This document shows, piece by piece, positions 49,630-61,004 of a DNA stretch of 64,000 nucleotides. Both the position numbers and the translations under genes were made by a program. This stretch comes from Epiperipatus broadwayi. Its lineage: Eukaryota > Onychophora > Udeonychophora > Euonychophora > Peripatidae. How positions within the stretch are numbered: position 1 is the stretch's first letter; every line of letters starts with the position of its first letter. The notes under the pieces are model-generated. The model did not search any database and was not told the origin of the DNA. It saw only the letters and a program-made list of their open reading frames with translations. The DNA is taken from the NCBI GenBank assembly GCA_028023455.1, contig JAQFVV010006305.1, forward strand, positions 487,001-551,000. Reading direction: 5' to 3'.

Positions 49630-51865
49630 GTTAGTGTTTAATTTTTTACTTTAGTGCTTTTGCCATTATTTATTAAATATATAAAGGTATAAAGATAATT
49701 TATAAGTTTTTTTTAAATGGCCTTATGGCAAAGTAATTAATATGTACATTTGTGTCCATGGTCTGAAGTTTATATCCAAACGGAATAAACATTTTTTCAA
49801 GTTCTAGGCAGTCTTAAGATTTTTCTTTTGATAATTGATCCATTGCTAACTTAGATATATACTCAATTATTGATTGATAAATAGATATCTAGTTATTCTT
49901 AATTATTGAATAAATAAGGAAAAAAAACTATTAAAACTCATCACTCAGCAATTGACTGGTTTGATGACTTTATATTTTGTGAAATGTGGTAGTAAGGAAA
50001 TTAAGAGAATATAGAAATAGAAAATATTAAAATAAGGAAACTGAAAGTAGTAGAAAATGTTAGTAATATTAAAGTTAGAAAAAGATTTGAGATTTGTCAT
50101 GCATTTGTGTAAAAAATATGTGACACGAAGTTTACTGGAAGCATCAAAATATTCTAAATATATCATACCCTTCAAAGTAAAATAATAATCCAACAAAAAG
50201 AAAGAAAAGAAATATTTTTTTTTAATTCATTAGCAGCTTCTTTATTATACCAATTAAAGTTGGAAAAGAAGGGATTCATATTTTTTTATTCATTAGCCAC
50301 CAAATGGTTTTTCTTTTTTATTATTCCAATTAAAATTGGAAAAAAAGGGAGAAGAGTATTTTTTTCTTTGTATTAATTATAAAATTGTTAGTTATAGGAT
50401 ATTCATTATTTTAAATACTATTAAAAATATATTTCAATTTATATTTATTTTATAAAAATGTTCACAATATAGGAACATGCTGCTCTTTAACATGTCACAG
50501 CAATGAAGGTTTTATAATATTTTTGCTTGCAGATAAATTATGTAAATTAAGAACTGATTTTATTTTAATTAATAATAAACATATATGATGAAACTTGGGG
50601 AAGTTAGCTTTAAAAATGTCTATAATTTGAGATTTAAATTTTTTTTAAAAATTAGATATTTTATCTAGTATCTTAGTATTTCCAAATTAATTTAAGATTT
50701 CTTTTTATATGGTAAATCCTTGGTAACTAGCCATTAAATGATTTATTTAGAAATTATTAAGTTATTAAAATATAAGGAGAACTGTGAAAACTCTTATTGA
50801 CTAATGTAGTGAAAAATATTTTCTCTATATTTTTGTAAAGGAACCTAGTAAGATTTTTTGTCCTGCAGTAGACTTTAAATTGTTTATCTTTTTTATTTTA
50901 TGAATATATATATATATTGTGCCATTACAATTTAGTCACTAGCTAAATTTATAGTAATGTGCATGTAGAAAAGGTAAACCAAAAATCATCATCACAATTT
51001 TATATAATCATAAAAGAAGCTGTAGGGCATCCAAGTTCAAACCCTTCCAGATCAAAATTTCAAAAGCTTTAAACAGAAAGAATGGGTCCACAATTACATG
51101 CTTTACTTGTTTGTGTGTTGATAGAAAGGTAATACACACATTTAAACTATTTAATATTTAAATTTCCTGTTAAAAAGCAAAGTTATAATGCATACATATA
51201 GGCAATGTATGTGTAAATTATTTAATTGTTTTATATTTCAAATATTAAACATTTTAACTTTCTTTAAAACTAACCTATGCTTGATCAATTCTAATGTTTT
51301 ATTCTATACTTCTATTTTGCTTTTCTTTAATTATAAGTGGGATTTAAAAGTTACAGATTTAATTAAATAATTGGTTTATAATTCCTAAGCTAGCAATCAC
51401 ATTATTTAGGGTTAGTTCATGAATGATTTGAAAGAATGCAGGATGTGTGTACATTACATACAAAATTTTACATTTCCTAAATATTGAAAGAAAAGGAAGT
51501 ATTAAATCTGTTAAATTATTTTTTTTTGTACAATTTTTTTTGTTAAAAGAGGAAATCTGTTTAATCAGATATCGATCTTTGTGGTAAATTTTTTGTAAAT
51601 GATTGTCACTTTGGAGCTATAATTTTTGAAATTTGTCTTATCAAGATCTAAAGAAGGAAGCTCAAAGATTTGAAGTGTTACCTGGATGTTAAAAAGAAAG
51701 AAAAAACAAAAGAAAGGAAATAAGAATTGAGTCTATTTTTTTTTTTAAACAAAAGTGTCTGGAAAAAGGATTGAACTTTTCAGTTGAAAAATAATATAGT
51801 TGAAAATAAATTAGAGATCTAATTAAAACAAATTTGTCCAAAAATAGCAAGTGATGCTATCTCTG
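49630..51865. other. Intron between the last two exons, first part
   Basis: Holds an imperfect two-copy repeat at about 50220-50345 (CCAATTAAA(G/A)TTGGAAAA twice). No coding or transposon frame seen. Confidence 0.5.
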
Positions 51866-51900
51866 ATTGGTTAAGTTAGCTAAAAATTGGATATAAAAAG
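51866..51900 (+). promoter_or_regulatory. Promoter-like CCAAT/TATA arrangement inside the intron
   Basis: CTGATTGG (inverted CCAAT, 51863-51870) precedes TATAAAAAG (51892-51900) by about 22 bp, in a window otherwise lacking such a pairing. The following 550 bp (to about 52470) is less A+T-rich than the rest of the intron but lacks a clear frame. It could be the promoter of a decayed LTR or of an unknown transcript, or chance in A+T-rich DNA. Confidence 0.25.
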
Positions 51901-53439
51901 CGGTCTTGAATTATTATTGTGATTGATTGAGATTGTTAAACTATCAAATTTAATGCTGAAAATATAAAAAAAATGCCTTGCTAGAAAAATTATATGTATG
52001 TTCCATCGATTCCTGACCATCTGGGGAAGCTGCACATCACATAGGAAAGAAAAGATGTGTCTAAAATAATATTCTACACCTTTCAACTGACCAGATAAAT
52101 AAGATGTTTTTAATAGAAGAAAGAAAGCATTCACCTGCATTCAAAGAAGATGAATTAATCTACTGATAAATATTAATCATCAAGTCCAATTAATTGTTAC
52201 AACAACTGATTTTGAACTCAAGAAAATTTACAAATGGGAAAACAACTGCTGTATTTCATCCACATGCTTGACAAGAAGAGAAGAAAATTTACTATAATGA
52301 TTTCCAAATTGTCCACTAAAGCAAATAACCTCAATAGAGTCATCATCATCAAATAGTTATCCACCTCAAGAAAGAGATTGTTCCCAGTAAAACGGAAATG
52401 GTAGCTACAGAAATATAAACATTATACAAGACAAGTTTGAACCCTTGGAAATTCGCTACAAACAAAAGATCGGTAATATGACTTTTTATATCTATTTTCT
52501 TTATGATATCAGTCTTAATAAACATTTTAGCAATAAAGTGGTATATTTTTATTTAAAGAACTTTTAAAGACTATTCAGATCGATTAAAACAAGAATGTCT
52601 TACTAATAATAACTTTGAGCTTCATAAATTATCTTGAATGTATCAAAATTATATGTTTATTAATTTTACAGTTATGAAATATGAATATGTAAAACAATTT
52701 TTTTTTTATGGTATTATGATTTTAGTTTTAACTAATATTATTTTGGTTTTAAATAATATTTTGTTATCATGGGATAAAACACGCACATACATAATGATAT
52801 TTTATATGTGTATAATTGCGATTGAATGAGGAATAATGAGTAGTATTAGAATATTAGATTATTTTGTTTCAAGTTCAGTATAGATTTCAGCGCTTGGAAG
52901 GGAGGGGGAGAAAATAATTTAAGACTCTTTTCTAAAAACTTGCTCTTTCAATTTTACTAACATTTTTTTTTATTCTATTTACATGTTGGATTTTTTAAGT
53001 ATGTGTGTTAATGAGCAGATAATATTTTTTGTCTTGAAATACTTTTCATGGTCAATGTGACGTCCAACTTAATACAAAATACATTTGAAGGGAAAGGGGG
53101 AAGAACTTAAAATTAATCTGAGGATTGTTATATAATCAATTATTATTATTATTATTCATGTCAATTTTCATATTTATCTAGAAATTTTTATGTATATGTT
53201 AGAAATGTAGTAATAAATATTAGTTTGTTTTATTAAACGAGGCGTATATATTTCATTAAGTGTAGTCTTGGTTAAGTGTGATTATTCATCATCATCAATG
53301 GTTGAATATTGGTTATTTAAGATATAATTAAGTATGCTAAAATTAAGCAATAATTATGCATTTCTTTATAAAATTTAGTTTTATGTTTAGGCTTAGTCCT
53401 AGAGCTGTAGTTGAAACCCTTGTCATTATCGTTATTATT

Positions 53440-53600
53440 ATCATCATCATCATCGTCATCAACCTTTTAATTAATGAGCTGTTTAACTGTTTAAAGGCCA
53501 TAAATAAATATTGATTTTATAATATTTAGTGATTTCTTAGTATTATTATAACCACATCCCATCATCTATTTCATGCAAGGATGAGTGAATTGCCATCCTA
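53440..53600 (+). repeat. CAT microsatellite and SINE-like tail
   Basis: (ATC)n at 53440-53460 is followed by an A+T-rich stretch and CCCATCATCTATTTCATGCA. Such a CAT run next to a CCCAT..CATGCAAG phrase resembles the tail of RTE-mobilised SINEs. Weak. Confidence 0.3.
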
Positions 53601-53794
53601 AATTAGTTATATATAATCTGAGCTAGTGAACTTATAAAAATATTGAAACACATTTGTTATGTTAAGATCTGAGAAATGATTTATATTCAATGAACTCCAC
53701 TGTGGTTTAAAGATGTTTTACTTTTACCTAACTATTAGTGCTTACAGTGATATGGCTCAAAAAGCAAAATCTCTCATTTTTTAGAAATAAAGTA

Positions 53795-53885
53795 CCAAAA
53801 AGGGATTCAAACCCGGTACATGTGAAAGGTTATCAGATATAACCGTGTCTAGATTCAGATAATCTAGTGGCGCCCTGCTAGACCA
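53795..53885 (-). repeat. tRNA-like segment, possible SINE head
   Basis: On the minus strand CCGGGTTTGAATCCC fits a B box, and TCTAGCAGGGCGCC about 70 nt upstream loosely fits an A box. The intervening part does not fold as a complete tRNA cloverleaf in my reading, so it is more likely a SINE or a dead tRNA than a working gene. Confidence 0.35.
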
Positions 53886-54189
53886 TATTCACTTAGTATT
53901 TGTTTAAACATGCACTTAACATCAAACCAAGAGATGAAAGTGGATAAAACCTACTGCCTGTATACCTGAGTTATATTTTATTGAATTACTAGTGTACTCA
54001 CTTCACGTGATTTCATATAAAACAATGGTTATTAACAATTTGCTTATAATATCTTATATTTGAACTCCTTTACTCAGATATAATAATATCTTTTGAACTC
54101 CCTTTTATTATGTTACAATGTATCTTTTTATTTGATACCTTAAATTAGGTTACAATATATTGAATTAAATGTTTATATGGATTGTTATT

Positions 54190-54355
54190 GTAATAATAAA
54201 TAGAAATGAGAAGATAATATTCATTAAATAAAGATAAACTTTAACTTTGATGTTACTAAGAAATTATCAATTAGTAGTAATTGATAATTTCTTAGTAACA
54301 TCAAAAGTTAATCTCTATTTAATGGATATTATCTCCTCACTTCTATTCATTATTA
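54190..54355. mobile_element. Palindromic MITE 90 bp upstream of an exon
   Basis: Left arm (AATAATAAATAGAAATGAGA to TTACTAAGAAATTATCAATT) and right arm (AATTGATAATTTCTTAGTAA to CTTCTATTCATTATT) are about 78 bp each around a 9-nt loop. The inner 30 bp are perfect. Non-coding. It lies inside the intron close to the acceptor of the 54444 exon. Confidence 0.9.
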
Positions 54356-54443
54356 TATGTATATATATACACTTAATCAATTGAATTATAAATTATAATT
54401 TATTGAACAAATAAAATATATATTTATAAGCTCTTTTCTTTAG

Positions 54444-54539
54444 AGGGATATTCTTGAACAAAGAATTGAAGAAGCAAGGCAACAGCTGAGTGAAATTAAA
54501 TCTACATGGAGTGAAAAAATTAATAATTTAGAGCAACAG
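54444..54539 (+). CDS. GOLGA1: Golgin-97-like internal coiled-coil exon (last in window)
   Basis: A 96-nt exon (32 codons, phase 0/0) after a strong acceptor (CTCTTTTCTTTAG) and before GTAAAT. The peptide contains LEQRIEEARQQLSEIKSTW, which continues the alignment to golgin-97 started in the 49501 exon (compare the E-D-T-R-Q-Q-L segment of the vertebrate protein as I recall it). No later exon was found in the remaining 9.5 kb, so the C-terminal half, including the GRIP domain that binds Arl1, must lie downstream of the window. A 166-bp palindrome ends about 90 nt upstream of the acceptor and could affect its use. Identity is inferred from similarity. Confidence 0.8.
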
Positions 54540-54956
54540 GTAAATACATCTACTTTTCAATATGATAATCACACAACAATAATTAGTTACCTCCTCCCTC
54601 TACGTTACAAAATAATCAATATTTTTTGCTTTATAGACTTGAATGCATCTCTGCTAAATTATTTTTGTCTTTAATTTAAAATATTTAGCACTTGACAAAT
54701 GTAGCTCTTTTAATCCATCAACTATTCTAATCTGTAAAATTATGAAATGACTCTTTACATTTTTACAACCACCAGATTTTTATTTTGGGATGAATTACAG
54801 TTTATTTAAGTTGTATTTTTATTTAATTTTGAATATGCACACATTTAAAAAGTTAATAAATGTAGTATAGTAAATAAATTAATATATGCAGATTTTTTTA
54901 AAAAAAAAAAATTCAGTGAATATCTAAACAATACGCCTAATTGATAATTGCTCTAC

Positions 54957-55847
54957 TTAACCTTTCGATTTAGCGGGATGACAGAATTTCAACTTTTGAC
55001 CAATTCGTTCCCTGGTGAATTTTTTTGTAACTATTATACATTCTAAAATGCATGTAAAACGGTATATTTTATTATATTAAATTTTTGCTAAAAATTTTAC
55101 AGTAGAAAGAGGGAAATTCAAAATTCTCGTTCTTACAATAGACATAAGCTCTACCCTGAACATGTTCAGCCATTGTCTGTTGTCAAAGCTGTAAAACGTT
55201 CGGCATTTTACGACATTGTTTAAAAAAAATAGGTCCAATGACCAAAAACATGTTTATTTGTGAATTTATTACAATTTTAGATTTTTTTTAAAAAATAATT
55301 TACATTATATTTATCAAGAAATATAAATTAATAATTTATTTTGTTTGAAATACTTTATTTTCAAAAATATAAAATTATATTAGCAGCGAATGTAAGCATG
55401 GCCTGAAGCAATTTACAAATTTAGTTTCTACATAAGCAATCTATTTATACTTACGAATATGAAAATATCGCAATTTTGCAATAAATATTCAAAAATTTAA
55501 ACTTTTAAAACATAATTCATTAAATATAAGAGAAATAAATAAATATTCGTTTGGATGTTTAAAATAATAAGAATTAAGAAACATTTTATTGATTTTATAA
55601 ACTGAAAATAATCTTTCTAGAAATAATGACATCTAAACTCTTTGTTTTGTTTACAATCTCATTTTCTTAATATTTACAAAAACAAAATGTGAACATTTAA
55701 AATGTATTTCAATAGTAAACAAAAATATCTATCAAATGAAGTCAAATTTACTATTTTCAGATAAGTAATAATCATTTTATTATATATTTTACATTGATGT
55801 GTGAGACAAAGAAAAACGTCAGAAAATGCAGACCTTGAGAGGGTTAA
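54957..55847. mobile_element. TTAA-flanked element sharing its core with MITE copy A
   Basis: TTAA (54957-54960) followed by CCTTTCGATTT, and TTGAGAGGG followed by TTAA (55844-55847), suggest a piggyBac-type element of 883 bp, though the terminal repeats match only weakly. Part of its interior (55390-55700; GGCCTGAAGC, AATAAATATTCAAAAATTT, TTTATAAACTGAAAATAAT, ACAATCTCATTTTCTTAAT) matches 4000-4310 inside the Tc1-type MITE copy A. No coding frame. Confidence 0.5.
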
Positions 55848-57549
55848 TTCACAAATTTTCTTTTTTTAAAAAAAAAAAACTGAAAACTTTAATAATTAAT
55901 TTTTTTTTAAAATATTTTACTCTAGTTGATTTTATCATAGGGAAAAAAAAACTAATTGCTAAATCTTAAAAGAACATTATTAAAAATATGCAAAGTAAAA
56001 AAAAAATTACAAATCATTTAAAAGCTGATGTTTATTTTATAATTAAAAACTGAAAAAAATAATTAATCAATAATTTATTATTATTGTAAAAGAATGTATT
56101 GTAAATTTATTAAAATTAATTATTGTACTGTAATACTTACATTTAATATTTTTTTAAAATTTCAGAAATTTATGAATATTTATAAGATAAAGGAAATTTT
56201 GAGAGAGAAGTAAAATGTATATTATTGAATTATTACTACATGCATTTTATATTTGGAAAAATCAACCATGCGGTTTTATAACATAATGCTATAAGCAATA
56301 TCTCATATCGCTCCTAAAAAAATTATTTGTTTTATATAATTATTGTTCCAAATTTGATTTTTTTTTTTAAATTATAAACATTGTTTACAATAAGTATTAT
56401 ATTTGTAAAAAAAATAATTAAAGCAATATAACCAGAAAATGGAGAAATAAAATTGCCTTTGTTTAGAATAGCTTCTAAAAGGAATCAGCTGCTTGCTATT
56501 TAAAATCAGTTACTATAATGAAATAAATTTGGTTTTTATTATTATATGCATTATTTACAGTAAATGTAATATTTGTCTAAAAAAGGAGATTTTTAAAAAC
56601 CTACAGAATGCAGAATACAGAAAAAATTACTTGAATTTGTACTACAAGCAATATGTGATACTGCTTCCCTCCAAAAAGTGCCATTTGAGAAAAATTCAAA
56701 CTGATTTAATATTTTCCAAAGTACAGACATAACTAGTAAAATACTGCGATGGACAACTGTTCAATTTAAAAAAGTCTATGAAATTAAGGCATATGAAAAA
56801 TTTTTGTGGTATCAAGTACTGCTTATAGCCATGAGAGTTAATCCAGGAAGAATAGAAAATGAATACCAATTTAATGATAGTACGCAGCACTTCATTGTGG
56901 GCAATTTTTCTGTCTACCATGATTAGATACTCTTTCTACTATACCTATTATTCATTTTCCAATTTGAATGACATTTGCTAAAAGCAAGTTTTTTATTGTG
57001 AAAGTGAATTCAAATAGAAAGACTTCTGGTTAGATTCGTATTTTCAAAAAATACAATTGTTCATTTACTTTTTTATGATCATGATTGTATGGAAAGTTTA
57101 ATAATAATTTCATACTTTAAATTTATTAGCATCTGTTTGATAATTTATAAGTTAATGTTTGATATCTTATAAACTTAATATCTCAAAAGAAAGATGGATT
57201 TGATCTTAAAAGTTGCTGAAAATGTTGATCATTTTAACCAAGAAGAACCATTTCAACTTTATGGTACTTTTCATAACAACACAACTTAATTATTGTCTTT
57301 TATCAATTTTAAATTAATAGATTGGTTGGCTTTTATTATTGAATAATGGTAGAAATTGTACATACTAAAAGTAAAAGTTCTTTCAGAATCAAAAATATAT
57401 TAAGTAGGTAACCAACTCTAGAATCCATATTATAATTAGCTTTACATTTCCATATTCTCACCAAGGAGGATGCAGTTGGTAAGTAAAATTAAAACCAGTT
57501 GATTGTCCAATTTGCTAGTAAGAGAAAAATTGCAGACATAATAGTAACG
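55848..57549. other. A+T-rich sequence with one weak open frame
   Basis: A 73-codon + strand open stretch without a clear start (about 56706-56924) reads WTTVQFKKVYEIKAYEKF... and looks protein-like, but no family is recognised and both strands are open there. Nothing else was found; no further golgin exon is supported here. Confidence 0.3.
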
Positions 57550-58480
57550 CAGCAGGAATGAGATTAAAATAACTAGAATCATTCTCTGGTTTGTGCACCT
57601 GTTGAAGTATATTCTTTTGCTGTTACATACTTCTTGCAGGAACTGTTCTGCATCAATCTTCTAAATGACATCGCCATGTGAAATTGTGGAACCACGTAGT
57701 ATATTTTTTTGTAAAGTATGTTTCACGTAATTGTAATTTTTTTTATAATAACTGAAATGTTCGAACAATATGAAATTCTGTTTTCATTTACAGAAAACGG
57801 CATGGAAAAAAAATTGTAATGCTTGAAACAGATTGTAAGCATGCTAATCCCTTAAAAACACAAGTTTATGAGTAGTTTAATTGAAATGCTCAATTTACCT
57901 TGTCCTTAAAATGCGTCGCAAGTGAAGTTCAAAGTCAAAACAATTCTGCTTTGTTTTTTTTTTTGCCGCAAATGACATTTTTCTCTCAAATTTAACTTGT
58001 ATTAGTCAGGCATTTTATCTGAAAGTTCTGAAATATTTATGTGATACGGTAAAATGTAAATATCCCATTTTGTGGCAAAGAAAATAGTGCAAGCTCCATC
58101 CCAACAAAGCATCATCTCTCAAAGTCTTGAATGTGAAACACTTTTTAATTAAATTCAGCATGACCCAGCTTATCTATCAGCCATATTCTTTTGATCTCAC
58201 TTTGTGCTATTTTTTTTTAATCTCGAATGAAAAAAATGTCTTTATTTATTTTATTTTTTTTGCAGACTTAGAAGGGGAGGTGGGCAGAAATGATGGAGGT
58301 GTTCAAATTCATCATTTTACAATTGTTTCCAGACTACTTTGAAAAGTAACAAGCAGATTAGACCAGTGCATTGTGTTAAATAGGCTATACTTTTTAAAGC
58401 GATTTAATTTGCAACATCTAAAAATAAATATACAATTTTTTATTACAAAATTCTAGTTATTTTTGGGTCTCTCCCTTGTA
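57550..58480 (+). pseudogene. mariner transposase relic, copy 2
   Basis: Same family as 18512-19380: ATTCTCTGG near the left end, GTGAAATTGTGGAACCACGT, and the C-terminal frame at 58127 with FLIKFSMTQLIYQPYS (copy 1 has FLIKFIINQLIYQLYS). The right end TAGTTATTTTTGGGTCTCTC, ending at TA 58479-58480, is the complement of copy 1's left end, defining the terminal inverted repeat of the family. The frame is fully broken and the H-D-N motif is degraded. Confidence 0.7.
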
Positions 58481-59399
58481 AACTAAGGAAACCTATCAGT
58501 TTAGTGAGAGTAAACTCTTATGTATATATTATAACTTTGAGGCTCAACCATATAAAATATATAAATGCAACTATTTTGGCAGAATGATCTTGGCCATCAT
58601 TTGGATAAAAATGTTTTTATGTGGTCATTTGTAAATGTTGAAAGTTGTTGTAAATGATTAATTAGGAATTGTAGAAAAAAATTAGAACACATGAAATCAT
58701 AGAACAAGTTAAAGATTATACTTTTTGTCCAATCAAACAAAAGTAAAAATAAATGAAGAGAAGAATCAAACTTGGAAGTGTTGAAGGCAAATGTTAGTTT
58801 TATTTTATCAAAATATCAATAGTTATATTTTTAATATTCTACATATTTGAAGCCAAAAATTACTATGAATTATACTGGTAATACATCTTTCATCCATGAA
58901 AATATTCACTATCTAATATATGTATAATTTATTTGATAATGACAAATCCAAAATTGTGAAAAATTTTAGTATAATAGATTAATTAAGTCTGATGGGAAAA
59001 GATGAATTTGCACTTACATCTATATAAGAAGAAAATTCTAATAATTTTTAGTAAACTGTAAATAAATTTGAGCTATTATATATGTGATGCTGAAAATATA
59101 AATTTGTTAATGGAGCATCTAAGTCTGAATATGTTCTTACAATAATTTACAAGTCAGATTCCTGATGAAGAATTTTTTTTTTAACTATTTTGCAAATAAT
59201 GCCCATCATCTAGTATCAATGCTAAACTATTGGTCAAATAAAAGCTGGCCTACACATTATTATTTATGATGAAATTTATACATTTGTAATTTTATTTTAG
59301 TGCTGCAATTTATTAGTGTTTAATATGAATCAATCAAGCAATGTAAAGTTTAAATCATTCAAATTCATATATAAAGTTTATTGTATTTTAATTTAGAAT
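58481..59399. other. A+T-rich spacer, no feature seen
   Basis: No open frame, inverted repeat or transposon signal recognised. Confidence 0.5.
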
Positions 59400-59841
59400 G
59401 GTAGTTGTTTTATTGGCATCCTTGCTGCGGGATGGCGCGATTTATGTGCTAAAACACATAAAAATGCTGTTTACGTGGCCTACATTTTGCAGCCATGTTT
59501 ACGTGTAATTCGACAATTCTGCTGCAATGCACATTACAGAGCAATTTGTCGCATCGCAGTAAATTATTTATGCCGAATGCGCACACTTCACTCTTTTTTA
59601 TGGTGTAGTGTGAGGGTATGTTTAATTCAAGTAATCAAATGTTTTTATTTTTAGTTTAATTTTTTATATATATTTATTGAAATCACACGATTTAAGTATT
59701 TCATAATTAATGGACTGTTTACACACTTGTGTATTGAAATTTTAATGTACAAAACATTGTCCAAGGGTATGTTTGAACGCACTCATAAATAGTTAATGCA
59801 TCAAGTAGCGTTTACTCGAGAACCTCCATGAGAAAATAATA

Positions 59842-60753
59842 ATGGTACAGGAAAATCCAGACATTGTTTGTTTGTGTGATTTACCGACAACAGAATGTGA
59901 TGCAGTGGCCTTTTTGCAAAGCAAAAATGTACTTCCATATTCAAAAAAATGTGAATGTGGAACCTCAATGAAATTTAGGATTGAAAAAAATACATGTCAC
60001 TTTAAATGTTCGTCTCGTTCATGCAGTAGAATGGTTTTCATTAGAAATCTCACTTGGTTTGATGGCTCCAGAATACCTTTGGTTAAAGTTATATGTCTAA
60101 TATATTTCTGGAACCGTGAACACCTAACTGTCGAAGCTGCCCAGAAAAAATTGGGCCTAGGCAAAAATGCTATTTTGCATTGGACCAATGGTCTGCACTA
60201 GTTGTGCTCTGAGAGTTTGTCATCTCAACCGTGCTGTCAAATCGGTGGGCCCAGTTTGATAGTTTAGGTTGATGAAACTTTTTTTAGCCGGAGAAAGAAC
60301 CACCAGGGAAGAGTACTACCTTCACAATGGATTTTTTGGGGGGTGTACCGAGAGACACGCGAATGTTTTCTGTCATGCGTTTCTTGCAGATCTGCGTCCA
60401 CTCTTTTGCACGCTATGAAAGATAACATCAAATCCAGATCGACTATTTTCTCGGACTGTTGGAAGGGTTACAAGACTGTTGATCTTGAGGCTGCTGGGTT
60501 CCACCATCTGACAGCCAACCACACTTACAACTTCGTGGACCCTTCCTCAGGAACTCACACCCAAAACATTGAGTGTCTTTGGGGTCTGCTAAAGTCTCGC
60601 AACAGGAAACAACAGGGAACTCACAGGAAATATTTGTCCAACTACATGGGCGAATTTATTTGGTGTCATCTCCACAAAGATGTAGATGTTTTCCTGGCCA
60701 TACTTGTAGAGATGTCTTTATCACAGCACATCAACACACAGTGGGCATCTTGA
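59842..60753 (+). pseudogene. Merlin/ISXO2-like transposase interrupted by two in-frame TAG codons
   Basis: A single frame of 304 codons with no frameshift, interrupted only by TAG at 60199-60201 and 60265-60267. The N-terminal part has a zinc ribbon (C37-x-C39, C56, C61) and a helix-turn-helix region (HLTVEAAQKKLGLGKNAIL). Catalytic residues of the ISXO2 domain follow: Asp in VDET at codon 144 just after the second stop, Asp in IFSDCWKGY at codon 205, and Glu in NIECLWGLLK at codon 244. The length matches family members (about 270-310). The stops probably arose by point mutation in a fairly young copy; stop-codon readthrough cannot be excluded. The second half would also open from a GTG at 60343 but would then lack the first Asp. 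Confidence 0.85.
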
Positions 60754-61004
60754 ATTATTTAATTTGTTCATATTATTTTAAAAAAAGTTTATTTAAAAAT
60801 CTTTTACATTGTGTTTATAAATAGAAGAAAGTTATTTTTACAATTGTTTCAAGTTTTGACTGAAACTAAAAGTTTGAAAAATTATTTATCATAATTTTAA
60901 TATTTGATGTTATTTTATTAAATTTGAGTTTTAAAGTTAGTTTGTGTTATTTTTAAACCTTTGTAAAGATGTTTATCTTCATAGCAAAAAAAAAAATTCA
61001 TAAA

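Noticed and set aside
53795-53885. Functional tRNA gene
   Set aside because: B-box-like sequence is present but no complete cloverleaf could be drawn.
56170-56215. Short segment after TTTCAG ending AGAA-GTAAAA, considered as a further golgin exon
   Set aside because: 44 nt, wrong end phase for the alignment, and no similarity to the expected continuation.
56706-56924. Protein-like + strand stretch of 73 codons
   Set aside because: No start, no splice context, no family recognised, and the opposite strand is equally open; left as a note only.
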